A DNA stretch of 37,322 nt from an uncultured bacterium (lineage in GTDB: Bacteria > Bacillota_I > Bacilli_A > Acholeplasmatales > Anaeroplasmataceae), in NCBI GenBank assembly GCA_949292525.1, contig CASEZJ010000006.1, forward strand, positions 1-37,322. The letters are read 5' to 3'. Every line of letters starts with the position of its first letter. The first letter of the stretch is position 1. The notes under the pieces are model-generated. The model made no database searches. It was given only the letters and a program-made list of their open reading frames with translations, and was not told the origin of the DNA. The position numbers and the translations under genes were made by a program. Below are positions 15,645 to 23,107 of this stretch, piece by piece.

Positions 15645-15738
15645 ATTCTCCTCGTATAATATATTTGTATTAATTATTTAATGATGCTAACACATAAACA
15701 TCTTTTTATATTCAAGCATTGTTGAATACATGTTAATA

Positions 15739-15744
15739 TATAAT
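15739..15744 (+). promoter_or_regulatory. -10 element for the IS110 noncoding RNA
   Basis: A perfect TATAAT at 15739-15744 places a transcript start near 15751, exactly at the beginning of the folded region. No good -35 is seen 17 bases upstream. In IS110 elements the -35 is known to be supplied by the other end of the element when the excised circle forms, which would explain its absence. Confidence 0.45.
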
Positions 15745-15750
15745 TGATAA

Positions 15751-15923
15751 CACTGTAGACTATTTAAGTTCCTCCTTACAGCAAGCGTTCCTTGACTGGT
15801 TTAGAAAGGGAATAGCTACAGTTTTTAATTCTATATGGTTATGAGTAGGTTACAGCACGTTGGTGACTGGTATATCAAAAGCGAGGTAACGTGGATTAAA
15901 AATTGTGGATAGCACCAGTGTTA
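15751..15923 (+). ncRNA. Candidate IS110 bridge RNA
   Basis: The ~190 bases between the TATAAT and the transposase are less AT-rich than their surroundings and fold into two domains. Domain 1 is closed by CTGTAG-CTATT (15753-15764, one bulged A) with AATAG-CTACAG (15811-15821). Domain 2 is closed by TTTTTAAT (15822-15829) with ATTAAAAA (15895-15902) and contains an inner stem CACGTT/AACGTG (15856-15861, 15888-15893) around a 26-base loop. Bridge RNAs of IS110-group elements lie in this position and have target- and donor-binding loops of this kind. I could not assign guide bases because the element ends are unknown. The 3' limit is arbitrary. Confidence 0.5.
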
Positions 15924-15944
15924 ATTAAGAAAGGACAAGATACA

Positions 15945-17123
15945 ATGATTTATGTAGGTATTGACGTGGCCTCTAATAAACACGACTGCTTTATTATGAG
16001 AGATACAGGCGAAGTATTCTCTAAGAAATCTTTTACAATCACAAATGACTTTGAAGGATATAAAAAACTCCACAATTCAATCAAGAACTTTGTGGAGTCT
16101 ACTAAAGATTCAAATGTGCGTATAGGATTAGAATCAACTGGGCATTATAGCAAGAATATTCTTCTTTTTTTGATTAAAGCAGGTTATCAAACCACTTTAA
16201 TCAACCCAATACTTACCAATATGGACAGGAAGGCATCATCAGTTCGTAAAACTAAAACCGATACTATCGATGCCGAAGCCATTTGTAGATTCCTAGACAA
16301 AAATCGATTAGACTTCAAACCCTATACACTATTATCATACCATATTGACGCACTGAAATCACTAACTAGACAAAGATTTTCTTTAGTAAAACAACAAACA
16401 ACTCAAAAATTAATATTCCAAAGGCTACTAAACGTTATTTTTCCTGAATTTGTAGGACTTTTCTCGAGCGCCTATGTTGAATCATCACTAAATATACTAT
16501 ATGCATACCCAACTCCTAAAAAACTGGCAAAAGCTCATGTTTCTAGTATAGATAAACTACTTCATCATAAAAGTAACATTACTGCCAATAGATTGATTGA
16601 AATAGCTAAGTCATCTATCGGTCAATCTGAAGATTATTTAGCTTTTGAATTAAAGCACACCATTGATATGATAAGATTTTATCAATCTCAAATTGAAATT
16701 TACAATAAACAAATTGAACACGAATTAATGCAAACTGAATATGGTTCAATTATTACATCTATCCCTGGTGTTGGTGTCATTACTGGTGCAATGATTATTT
16801 CAGAAATAGGAGATATTAATAATTTTAATAATCCTCATCAATTATTGGCTTTTGCAGGTTTAGATCCTAGTGTTTATGAGTCCGGTAATTTTTCATCATC
16901 AAATAACAAACCATCTAAACGTGGTTCTAAGTACTTAAGATGGGCTATTCACCAGGTTTCATCAAGTATTTGGAAATGGGATAAAACATTTAAAGCATAT
17001 TATGAAAGGAAAATTCAAGAAGGAAAACATTATTACGTAGCAATTGGCCATATTGACAAAAAACTAGTAAGAGTTATTTTTTCTCTCCTTAAAAATAAGA
17101 CATCTTTTATTCCACAAAATTAA
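15945..17123 (+). CDS. IS110-family DEDD transposase (recombinase)
   Basis: The 392-aa protein begins MIYVGIDVASNKHD and carries the RuvC-like DEDD residues D7, E63 (GLESTGHY), D106 and D109 (TDTIDAEA). The C-terminal transposase_20 domain has the helix-hairpin-helix SIPGVGVITGAMIISEIGDI and the SKRGSKYLRWA segment with the usual serine-rich catalytic stretch before it (SGNFSSSNN). The length is normal and no frameshift is seen, so it may be active. ATG 15945 has AGAAAGGA at 15928-15935 upstream and gives the conventional N-terminus; the longer start at 15903 lies in the RNA-coding part. It uses a structured RNA to choose the target, as known for this family. Confidence 0.95.
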   Translation: MIYVGIDVASNKHDCFIMRDTGEVFSKKSFTITNDFEGYKKLHNSIKNFVESTKDSNVRIGLESTGHYSKNILLFLIKAGYQTTLINPILTNMDRKASSVRKTKTDTIDAEAICRFLDKNRLDFKPYTLLSYHIDALKSLTRQRFSLVKQQTTQKLIFQRLLNVIFPEFVGLFSSAYVESSLNILYAYPTPKKLAKAHVSSIDKLLHHKSNITANRLIEIAKSSIGQSEDYLAFELKHTIDMIRFYQSQIEIYNKQIEHELMQTEYGSIITSIPGVGVITGAMIISEIGDINNFNNPHQLLAFAGLDPSVYESGNFSSSNNKPSKRGSKYLRWAIHQVSSSIWKWDKTFKAYYERKIQEGKHYYVAIGHIDKKLVRVIFSLLKNKTSFIPQN

Positions 17124-17205
17124 CCATATAAAATTTTCAAAGATCAAGATATATTACAAATTTGGTGATTATTTCTATAACACCATAAACTAATTTTTAA
17201 AAATT

Positions 17206-17225
17206 AAGGGTGAAAGGCCCTTTTT
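17206..17225 (+). terminator. Weak terminator after the transposase gene
   Basis: AAGGG (17206-17210) can pair with CCCTT (17218-17222), followed by TTTTG. The stem is only 5 bp. The rest of 17124-17399 is AT-rich and shows nothing else I can support; it should contain the right end of the IS110 element. Confidence 0.4.
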
Positions 17226-17399
17226 GTGCTTCCTATAAATAATTTTATATTTTTTTCATTTTTTTACTTGATTTATTTATAGTAGGCTTTCTTTTAATTC
17301 AATAAGTTATATCATCTATGTAAAGGCATCATAATATAATTGTATTCGACTAATTATAACATAAAATACTAGCTATTCTTACAAAATATTAAAATTAAG

Positions 17400-17413
17400 A
17401 TAGTTAACACTAT
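17400..17413 (+). repeat. hsdS recombination site A
   Basis: ATAGTTAACACTAT, in plus orientation. The sequence is two 5-bp inverted arms (ATAGT, ACTAT) around TAAC, the usual form of a tyrosine recombinase core site. It encodes the conserved Ile-Val-Asn-Thr-Ile of the hsdS central region and opens the silent second-half cassette. Confidence 0.8.
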
Positions 17414-18032
17414 AGGAAGTGTGGATGATTTAATTGAAAAATACATAAACATAGAATCAAAAATAATTAATGTCGGATTAACAAAAATTAATAATTTAAT
17501 GTCTAATTTGGAATTGCAAAATTTAACTAATATAGCCACATTTGAAAAAGGATACGAAGTGGGATCAAGTAATTATATTCATAATCCAAAAAAGAAAAAT
17601 GATTTGATTAAATATATACGTGTTGGAGATTTAGATTCTTCAAAAAATTATTTCATCAAAATAACTGATAAAATTAAAACATGTGAAGATAGTGATATTT
17701 TAATAGCTTTTGATGGCGCTCCAGGTAGATTAAACGTCGGTTTAAATGGTGCATATTCATCAGGAATTTTTAAAGTGAGAGGAGCTAATAAGGGATTAAT
17801 TTATTTTTCTTTGCTTAGTGAATTAAATCAAAAAATAATAAAAGATAATTCTCAAGGTACGACAATATTACATGCTTCTAAAGCTATACCTTTTTTAAAA
17901 TACCCTCAAGCTTCAAATGAAATAATTAATAGTTTCAATTATCTTTTTGATTTTTTGATCGAGCTAAAGAAAAAGAAGAATAAAATGCAAGAGATTAAAG
18001 AATTAATGCTTAATAAATATTTTACCAATTAA
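17400..18032 (+). pseudogene. Silent hsdS cassette: second half (central repeat, TRD2 and C-terminal region)
   Basis: The frame runs through site A as IVNTIGSVDDLIEKY, which is the conserved central region of HsdS, and continues with a second target recognition domain and the C-terminal conserved helix (KKNKMQEIKELMLNKYF). No promoter, ribosome binding site or natural start is present; the GTG at 17421 lies inside the conserved helix. It is therefore a storage cassette on the strand opposite to hsdS. Inversion between sites A and B would replace the TRD2 of the active gene with this one. Its end overlaps the end of the recombinase gene by 11 bases. Confidence 0.85.
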
Positions 18033-18822
18033 CTAACTCGTCGACTATTTGTTGTTGTTCCTCACTCGTCTTTCTTAAATATATTCTAGTTGTTTCAATA
18101 GATTCATGCCCCATTAAATCTGCTAATAACGCGATATCTTTGCATTTTTCTAAGAAGTTTTTAGCAAATCTATGGCGAAAAGAGTGAGGATATATAACGT
18201 TAAGATTCATTTTATATTTTTTAGCTAATGTTTTTAATTGATGAGCAATTCCTCTTGTCGATATTTGATTGCCGTCTTTATTTAGAAATAAATATCCTTC
18301 AGTTCTATTAATTGAATTATAAAATTCTATTGCTTTAATCCTTAATTTTTTAGGAATAAAAATACGTCTTATTTTCCCTGATTTAGTATATAAATCAATA
18401 TAACCACGAACAAGATGTTCATACTTAAACTGAATTAATTCAGATACTCTAGCACCAGTAGCACCTAAAAACCGTACTATGAAATACCATTCCAAATTTC
18501 TGTCTTTCTTTAATTTATTCTTTAAGAATTCATAATCAGCATCACTAATTACATTTTCTAAAAAAGTTTTTTGTTGTAATTTTATATATTTTAGTTTTAA
18601 TTTTTCTTTCTTTATAAATTCGAGATATTTATTAATACCTTGGATTCTTAAATTAACGGTTTTACCTTTGTATTTATCGACTAAGATAGCTTTAAAGGCC
18701 AATAAATTTTGCTTTGTTATTTCACTAAAGTTTTCATTAAACTGTTTAACTGCAATGACATAAGAATCAATTGTGTTTTTTGTTAAATTTTGATGTTGTA
18801 AATGTTCTTTAAACTTTTCCAT
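18022..18822 (-). CDS. Tyrosine recombinase for hsdS inversion
   Basis: The 266-aa protein has a SAM-like N-terminal DNA-binding domain (about 1-90) and a catalytic domain with the complete tyrosine recombinase set: R125 (GATGARVSEL), K150 or K147 (TKSGKIRRIFIP), H213-x-x-R216 (PHSFRHRFA), H239 (LMGHESIETT) and Y248. I start at ATG 18822, which has GGAGGT seven bases upstream. The gene lies inside the segment bounded by sites A and B, right after hsdS. Dedicated recombinases in this place invert hsdS cassettes in other phase-variable type I systems, so this is its likely job. Confidence 0.9.
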   Translation of the reverse strand: MEKFKEHLQHQNLTKNTIDSYVIAVKQFNENFSEITKQNLLAFKAILVDKYKGKTVNLRIQGINKYLEFIKKEKLKLKYIKLQQKTFLENVISDADYEFLKNKLKKDRNLEWYFIVRFLGATGARVSELIQFKYEHLVRGYIDLYTKSGKIRRIFIPKKLRIKAIEFYNSINRTEGYLFLNKDGNQISTRGIAHQLKTLAKKYKMNLNVIYPHSFRHRFAKNFLEKCKDIALLADLMGHESIETTRIYLRKTSEEQQQIVDELVNW

Positions 18823-18857
18823 TGTTAATACCTCCAAATATAGAAGGTATTAAAAAA

Positions 18858-19907
18858 CTAAAAATATTTATCTAATAGTAATTGCTTTGTTTGTTTAAGT
18901 GAGATTATTTTCCTACGATATAAGCTTAATTGATTAATATAATGCGAATAAATATAATCGTATCTTAATAGTTCATTTTTATTTAGCTTTGGGACTAGAA
19001 TCTTCATAAAAGTATCATTATTTATGCCTGCCATTGTTGTTCCTACCGAATTTAAGTCTCTTTGTTCTTTAAAACTTTTTGAACTAACAATGGCAGTCAA
19101 AAAACTAAGAGGCAATGAATTGTTGCTCTGTAGTCCAAAAAAGCCTGTTGAAAAAATATAGCCACTTAATAAATCTTCATCACGGTTAGTTACAATTATC
19201 ACTTTATTTGAATCTTTCATCTTAGCAAACCATACTGAATTCACCATGGGCTGCATATTAGCCCTAGATGGTCTTGTATTGTATGTCACAGTATTAGATT
19301 CAATGATATTATTAATACCTTCTACGGACGATGTGTCCAAATATTCTTTGGTATTATAATATTTTTTAATTCCTGATTTCACAATTTGAGGTTTATAGAA
19401 TTCAAAAGAAACTTTTGGATAATTTAACAAAGAAAGTTCAAGAATATTTAGAATTTTTGCTGCTTTTAGATTTGTATTCTCAATAAGATCGTCAATACTT
19501 CCTATAGTGTTAACTATGTGACTCTGAATTTCTAATGGGTGGAACATTACAGGCATATCTAAAAAGTGAGCTAATCTAAGTGATTTGACAGTAGAACCTG
19601 TCGCAACTCTAGTGAAATATTCTTTGTGACACTCCAAATAATAGTACAAATATTTTGTCATTAAACTTGAGCTATTTGAAGTTATGCAATAGCATCTTTG
19701 ATGTAAATCAAACTTACCTTCATAATAACGTGGTTGAAAATTTGTTCCTTCGCCAGGTATTATCACTGCCTTATCATCATAGAGATAATTATCGCTATAC
19801 TTTATTATTTCAGACCTGTCAAAAAAAGGGTATTTACCATTAATTTTACAATCTTGAGTATTATGTTTTCCGTTAGATATTTTAATAAAAGTTGCTAGTT
19901 TATCCAT
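18858..19907 (-). CDS. hsdS: Type I restriction-modification specificity subunit, active copy
   Basis: The 349-aa protein has the two-TRD layout of HsdS. TRD1 is about 1-150. The central conserved helix begins HIVNTIGSIDDLIEN at about 163. TRD2 is about 190-325, and the C-terminal conserved region ends LKQTKQLLLDKYF. Each TRD reads one half of a bipartite DNA target for HsdM and HsdR. The start ATG 19907 has GAGGTG about 10 bases upstream and follows the stop of a silent cassette by one base (TAA-T-ATG). Recombination site B lies within the central helix codons, so TRD1 and TRD2 can be exchanged separately. It is the only complete hsdS in the window. Confidence 0.93.
   Translation of the reverse strand: MDKLATFIKISNGKHNTQDCKINGKYPFFDRSEIIKYSDNYLYDDKAVIIPGEGTNFQPRYYEGKFDLHQRCYCITSNSSSLMTKYLYYYLECHKEYFTRVATGSTVKSLRLAHFLDMPVMFHPLEIQSHIVNTIGSIDDLIENTNLKAAKILNILELSLLNYPKVSFEFYKPQIVKSGIKKYYNTKEYLDTSSVEGINNIIESNTVTYNTRPSRANMQPMVNSVWFAKMKDSNKVIIVTNRDEDLLSGYIFSTGFFGLQSNNSLPLSFLTAIVSSKSFKEQRDLNSVGTTMAGINNDTFMKILVPKLNKNELLRYDYIYSHYINQLSLYRRKIISLKQTKQLLLDKYF
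19504..19517 (-). repeat. hsdS recombination site B
   Basis: ATAGTTAACACTAT on the minus strand, inside the active hsdS at the central helix. It is inverted relative to sites A and D and direct relative to C. The match to A extends a few bases further (to AGGAAGT), the longest agreement among the four. Confidence 0.8.
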
Positions 19908-19908
19908 A

Positions 19909-20430
19909 TTATAATTTACACCTCACTTGAATGTTAACTATGTGTTGTTGAATTTCTAAATCGTGAACTGTTACTTCCAAATTTCTTAAGTCAGTTTTCG
20001 TAAATTTTGGCATAGCACTACCACTTGCTAATGATGCAAGCTTATCTTGTCCATATTTAGATAAAAATAAATAATAAAGATAATTATTAGAGGTAAAAAG
20101 AGGATTTGCTCTAATTAAAACCGCATTAGGACCTAATGTCATTTTAATACTTAATTTTGGACATTTAAATACAGTGCCTATATTAGAACCAACATTTGAG
20201 ATAATAATATCTCCATTTTCTAAATTACTTTTTTTAAGGTAATTAAATGAATGTTCAGATATATATATTGCATTATCTTCAGAAAAATTATTGTTAAAAT
20301 CAGTTAAACGAATTAATCGAGCATAAGCAATATTTTTATCTTTTAAATATTTAACATTATCATTAAGTGATTTAAAACTTCCGTTAGCTACATAATCAGT
20401 TATAACATTTGTGATATTTTCTAGTTTCAT
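19909..20430 (-). pseudogene. Silent hsdS cassette: first half (TRD1), minus strand
   Basis: The product is a TRD1-type domain beginning MKLENITNVITDY and ending with the conserved LEIQQHIVN, after which site C throws the frame into a short tail and a stop at 19909. The possible starts (ATG 20430 or TTG 20442) have no Shine-Dalgarno. It lies between hsdM and hsdS in the same direction, so it might be transcribed and could even be translated as a half-subunit. Recombination between C and B (direct repeats) would fuse it to the TRD2 of the active gene. Confidence 0.75.
19932..19941 (-). repeat. hsdS recombination site C (shorter copy)
   Basis: ATAGTTAACA on the minus strand, preceded like B and D by CAC. 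It diverges after this into the leader (with GAGGTG) of the active hsdS. Only ten core bases are kept, so the crossover must lie at or before TAAC. Confidence 0.7.
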
Positions 20431-20435
20431 ACAAT

Positions 20436-20945
20436 ATGTCAAAAGAACTAAATTTTTTTATAAAATCTTCCGCAACAGGTTTAGATGCAAACATGAGAGC
20501 CCCTATTGTGGCTTACAATACAGGAATCAAATGTCTTAGAATTGGAGATGTATCTCAATCTAATAATTTTGATTTTTGGGGATATAGTGAAGTTAATAAC
20601 ACAGATTACGGTAAATTTCATATAGAAAAGAATGATATATTTATCGCAAGAACAGGAGCTTCAATAGGGTGCTCCTTTATTGCAACGAAGAATTATGACT
20701 CTGTATTTAATAATGGACTTATTAGACTTAGAGTAAATGAAAATGCCTTACCACGATACATTTACTACTTATTTAAAACAAATGATTTTATGTCATTTAT
20801 AACAGCCACTGGAATGAGTAGCGCAACTCAACCAAATATTAGAATAAGTGATCTGCTTAAATATAAAATAAATAGGTTACATTCTCTCGCTGAACAACAA
20901 CACATAGTTAACACTATTTTAATTCTTCCATTAATATCTCTTTAA
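20436..20945 (+). pseudogene. Silent hsdS cassette: first half (TRD1), plus strand
   Basis: The product is another TRD1-type domain (start MSKELNFFIKSS, middle NDIFIARTGASIGC) ending SLAEQQHIVNTI at site D, then running about ten codons into antisense hsdM sequence. There is no ribosome binding site before ATG 20436. It is arranged head to head with the minus-strand TRD1 cassette: the two starts overlap in the palindrome CATACAATATG (20428-20438). Inversion between D and B would join this TRD1 to the active TRD2. Confidence 0.8.
20904..20917 (+). repeat. hsdS recombination site D, overlapping the hsdM stop
   Basis: ATAGTTAACACTAT in plus orientation. On the minus strand its end supplies the hsdM stop codon TAG (20914-20916). 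It is inverted relative to B and C. Confidence 0.8.
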
Positions 20946-22392
20946 CTTTATCTTCTAGTTCCATTCCCTCCTTCATTAATTCTAATAATTCAGCAGTGGC
21001 CTTCTTAAGTTCTTCTTGAATTTCTTCAGGAGATAACTTATTTGACTCATCTGCACCTACATATCTTCCAGGATTTAAAGAAAAATCCTTTTCTTCAATT
21101 TCTTCTATAGTAGCTTTCTTACAAAAACCTGGTACATCTTCAAGAGTTCCTTTATTAAAATCTTGATAAGCTCTTACAATTTTATCAATATCTTTTTGTT
21201 CAAGAACCCTTATTTTTCGTGAAATTAGTTTCCCTAATCCATCTGCATTTACAAATAAAACATCAGTATTAGTTTTACCTTTATTTAATATCCAACATTG
21301 AACTGAGATGGTAACATTTGAAAATAATTTATTAGGTAAAGCTAATATAGCATCTACTTTTCCTTCTCTTAACATAGCTTCTCTAATTTTCAAATCATCT
21401 TTTGTATTACTTGTAGTAGCCCCATTCGGCATTAATATTGCTGCTTTACCATTAGGTGTTAATTTAGAATATATTAAAGACAACCAAGCATAGTTAGCAT
21501 TTTTTGTATCCGGTTTACCAAATACCCATCTTGGATCACCTTCAAGCGATGGCTTCCAATAATCTTTTAAATTATATGGTGGATTGGCAATGATGTAGTT
21601 TGCTCTTAACGACTTATGCAGATCTTCAGTAAATGAATCAGCACTTTTCTCACCCAAATTACCCTCAAGGCCTCTAATAGCCAGATTCATTTTAGCCATC
21701 TTCCAAGTTCCAGGATTAGATTCTTGGCCATAAATTGAGATATTGTCAACATTTCCTTGATGTTCTTTAACGAACTTAGAGCATTGAACAAACATACCAC
21801 CACTTCCACAGCATGGATCAAATACTTTACCACTATAAGGCTCAAGAATATCAACCATTAGTTCGACAATTGACTTTGGAGTAAAAAATTCTCCTCCTTT
21901 TGTAGGTATATATTTAGCAAATGCTCCTACATAATATTCATACACTTGACCAAAAAAATCACCATCAGCATCTTCCATATTTAAATTATTAGTAAAGAAA
22001 TCTACTAATTCTCCTAAAGCAGTTTTATCCAATTCATTTTTAGAATAAGTTTTAGGAAGAATACCTTTTAATTGATTATTGTGCTTTTCAAGTTCAATAA
22101 AAGCATCATCAATTATTTGGCCTAAATCAGCCTGCTTAGAATGACTTGCTACATAACTCCACAAAGCAATCTCAGGTACTAAAAATACGTGGTCTTGAAT
22201 ATAATAATCTTCATCTTCTTCTCGACCATCGCCATATTTTTTTAATTCAATATATTTAGCTGTATATTTATCGCTAACATATTTTAAAAATACTAAACCT
22301 AATACAATATTTTTATAGTCAGCAGGATCACATTTATCTCTAAGCTTTTCTGCTGCTTTCCATAAAATACCTTCATCAATAATTTGAGACAT
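20914..22392 (-). CDS. hsdM: Type I restriction-modification methyltransferase subunit
   Basis: The 492-aa protein is a standard HsdM: N-terminal helical HsdM_N domain (about 5-135), SAM motif DPCCGSGGMF (192-201), catalytic NPPY (270-273), and a C-terminal helical tail that docks to HsdS. It methylates adenine in the target chosen by HsdS. The ATG at 22392 is preceded by AAGGGAG, about 13 bases away. It is the first gene of the hsdM/hsdS unit. Its stop codon lies inside recombination site D, so crossovers there must leave the reading frame end intact. Confidence 0.95.
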   Translation of the reverse strand: MSQIIDEGILWKAAEKLRDKCDPADYKNIVLGLVFLKYVSDKYTAKYIELKKYGDGREEDEDYYIQDHVFLVPEIALWSYVASHSKQADLGQIIDDAFIELEKHNNQLKGILPKTYSKNELDKTALGELVDFFTNNLNMEDADGDFFGQVYEYYVGAFAKYIPTKGGEFFTPKSIVELMVDILEPYSGKVFDPCCGSGGMFVQCSKFVKEHQGNVDNISIYGQESNPGTWKMAKMNLAIRGLEGNLGEKSADSFTEDLHKSLRANYIIANPPYNLKDYWKPSLEGDPRWVFGKPDTKNANYAWLSLIYSKLTPNGKAAILMPNGATTSNTKDDLKIREAMLREGKVDAILALPNKLFSNVTISVQCWILNKGKTNTDVLFVNADGLGKLISRKIRVLEQKDIDKIVRAYQDFNKGTLEDVPGFCKKATIEEIEEKDFSLNPGRYVGADESNKLSPEEIQEELKKATAELLELMKEGMELEDKVKEILMEELK

Positions 22393-22423
22393 TGTTGTAT
22401 ATCACTCCCTTATTTTTTTCTAA

Positions 22424-22432
22424 ATTATAGCA
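22424..22432 (-). promoter_or_regulatory. Extended -10 promoter of hsdM
   Basis: TGCTATAAT read on the minus strand is a perfect extended -10. The -35 position has only a weak TCGATT, which an extended -10 can tolerate. The remaining gap to 22590 is very AT-rich with one loose stem (ATGTTTA/TAAACAT, 22492-22498 and 22513-22519) and no gene. Confidence 0.6.
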
Positions 22433-22590
22433 TATATATCAAATATAATCGAGAGATTAGAATGTTTTTTATATATTTTATCATAGAGAACATGTTTAGT
22501 TTTATTGTCAATTAAACATAAAATATGCATAAATTAATATTAAATAATTTAGAAAAGATAAAGTAATAATATTTAAAAATTAAATTATAT

Positions 22591-22616
22591 AAAAAGCCGT
22601 TACTTTTTAGGTAACG
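22591..22616 (-). terminator. Terminator of the ssrA unit
   Basis: CGTTAC (22598-22603) pairs with GTAACG (22611-22616); on the minus strand GGC and TTTTTATAT follow. It lies about 75 bases after the mature tmRNA 3' end. Confidence 0.75.
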
Positions 22617-22639
22617 ACCTTGATTTATTATTAAGCGAT

Positions 22640-22676
22640 ACACCTATTGCCATTCCTCCTGGAAAGAATACGGTGT
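22640..22676 (-). other. Structured segment between tmRNA and its terminator, unidentified
   Basis: On the minus strand ACACC/GGTGT (22672-22676 with 22640-22644) encloses a hairpin ATTCTTT-CCAG-GAGGAAT (22652-22669). The pairing relies on two G-U pairs that only exist in minus-strand RNA, so the folded product would be part of the tmRNA precursor. The region is also less AT-rich than its flanks. I tested SRP RNA and 5S rRNA by eye and neither fits. Confidence 0.4.
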
Positions 22677-22692
22677 TCGACCAGTTCTCCTT

Positions 22693-23064
22693 TGGTGGAC
22701 CTGAGGGGATTTGAACCCCTGTATATAAAACAATATTATTTGCTTTCTACGTATGTAGTTTATTTATAAATTTAAGTAAAGTTAATAAATAAACAAAAGT
22801 TCTTTACCGAGCTAGATTATATTCATAATAATTCTTCTAGCTTGAGAATTATTATATAACCTATTAAATGATTCGTATTAATTGTCATAGGTTACAATTA
22901 ATATATAGCTGCGTTATATTAGCAAGCTAATTGAACGCTCATATTATTGTTACGAGCAAATAAATGTGTGTTTGCGTTTATTCAAACCTCGATGCTTTTT
23001 ACTTGGCATTAACAAGATACGCTTACAAACTTTCTCATTTTATAGCGAATCCAAAAACAAGCCC
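22693..23064 (-). ncRNA. ssrA: Transfer-messenger RNA
   Basis: The 372-base RNA rescues stalled ribosomes together with SmpB, the neighbouring gene. The 3' end has the T-arm AGGGG-TTCAAAT-CCCCT and CAGGTCC-ACCA. The 5' end GGGCTTG pairs with CAGGTCC through seven pairs, two of them G-U, and is followed by the family-typical GGATTCG (TTTTTGGATTCG). CCA is encoded. The internal reading frame for the degradation tag is at 22919-22975. Confidence 0.93.
22919..22975 (-). other. tmRNA tag-peptide reading frame
   Basis: From GCA (22973-22975) to TAA (22919-22921) the frame encodes ANTHLFARNNNMSVQLAC. Usual tags end in Leu-Ala-Ala. This one ends Leu-Ala-Cys if the frame and resume codon are right; the other two frames close within a few codons. 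Confidence 0.6.
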
Positions 23065-23077
23065 ATTTGCGGGTATT

Positions 23078-23105
23078 ATTATACCTGTTTTTAGATTTAT
23101 TGCAA
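23078..23105 (-). promoter_or_regulatory. Promoter of ssrA
   Basis: On the minus strand TTGCAA (23100-23105) and a perfect TATAAT (23078-23083) are 16 bases apart. Transcription would start a few bases before the mature 5' end at 23064. The promoter lies directly after the smpB stop. Confidence 0.75.
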
Positions 23106-23107
23106 TA

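Larger units (their letters stand above)
15720..17240 (+). mobile_element. IS110-family insertion sequence (ends approximate)
   Basis: The element contains one DEDD transposase gene, a structured noncoding region before it, and about 100-270 bases after it. IS110 elements have no terminal inverted repeats and make little or no target duplication, so the ends cannot be fixed from one copy; the coordinates are an estimate between hsdR and the first hsdS recombination site. It lies in the opposite direction to hsdR and may have separated hsdR from the hsdM/hsdS transcription unit. Confidence 0.6.

Noticed and set aside
17421-18032. Independent second hsdS gene starting at GTG 17421
   Set aside because: It starts inside the central conserved helix, has no ribosome binding site, and codes for half a subunit.
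22625-22656. 17-codon ORF starting near an AGGAGG after ssrA
   Set aside because: The ribosome binding site is only one base from the ATG and the sequence fits an RNA hairpin better.
22625-22692. SRP RNA or 5S rRNA downstream of ssrA
   Set aside because: The SRP GGAA tetraloop with AGCAG is absent and the 5S conserved GAACACGGAAGTTAAGC core is not present.
22693-22720. ssrA 3' end as an island attachment site
   Set aside because: No second copy of the tmRNA end was found at the left edge and the only integrase-like gene is the hsdS recombinase.
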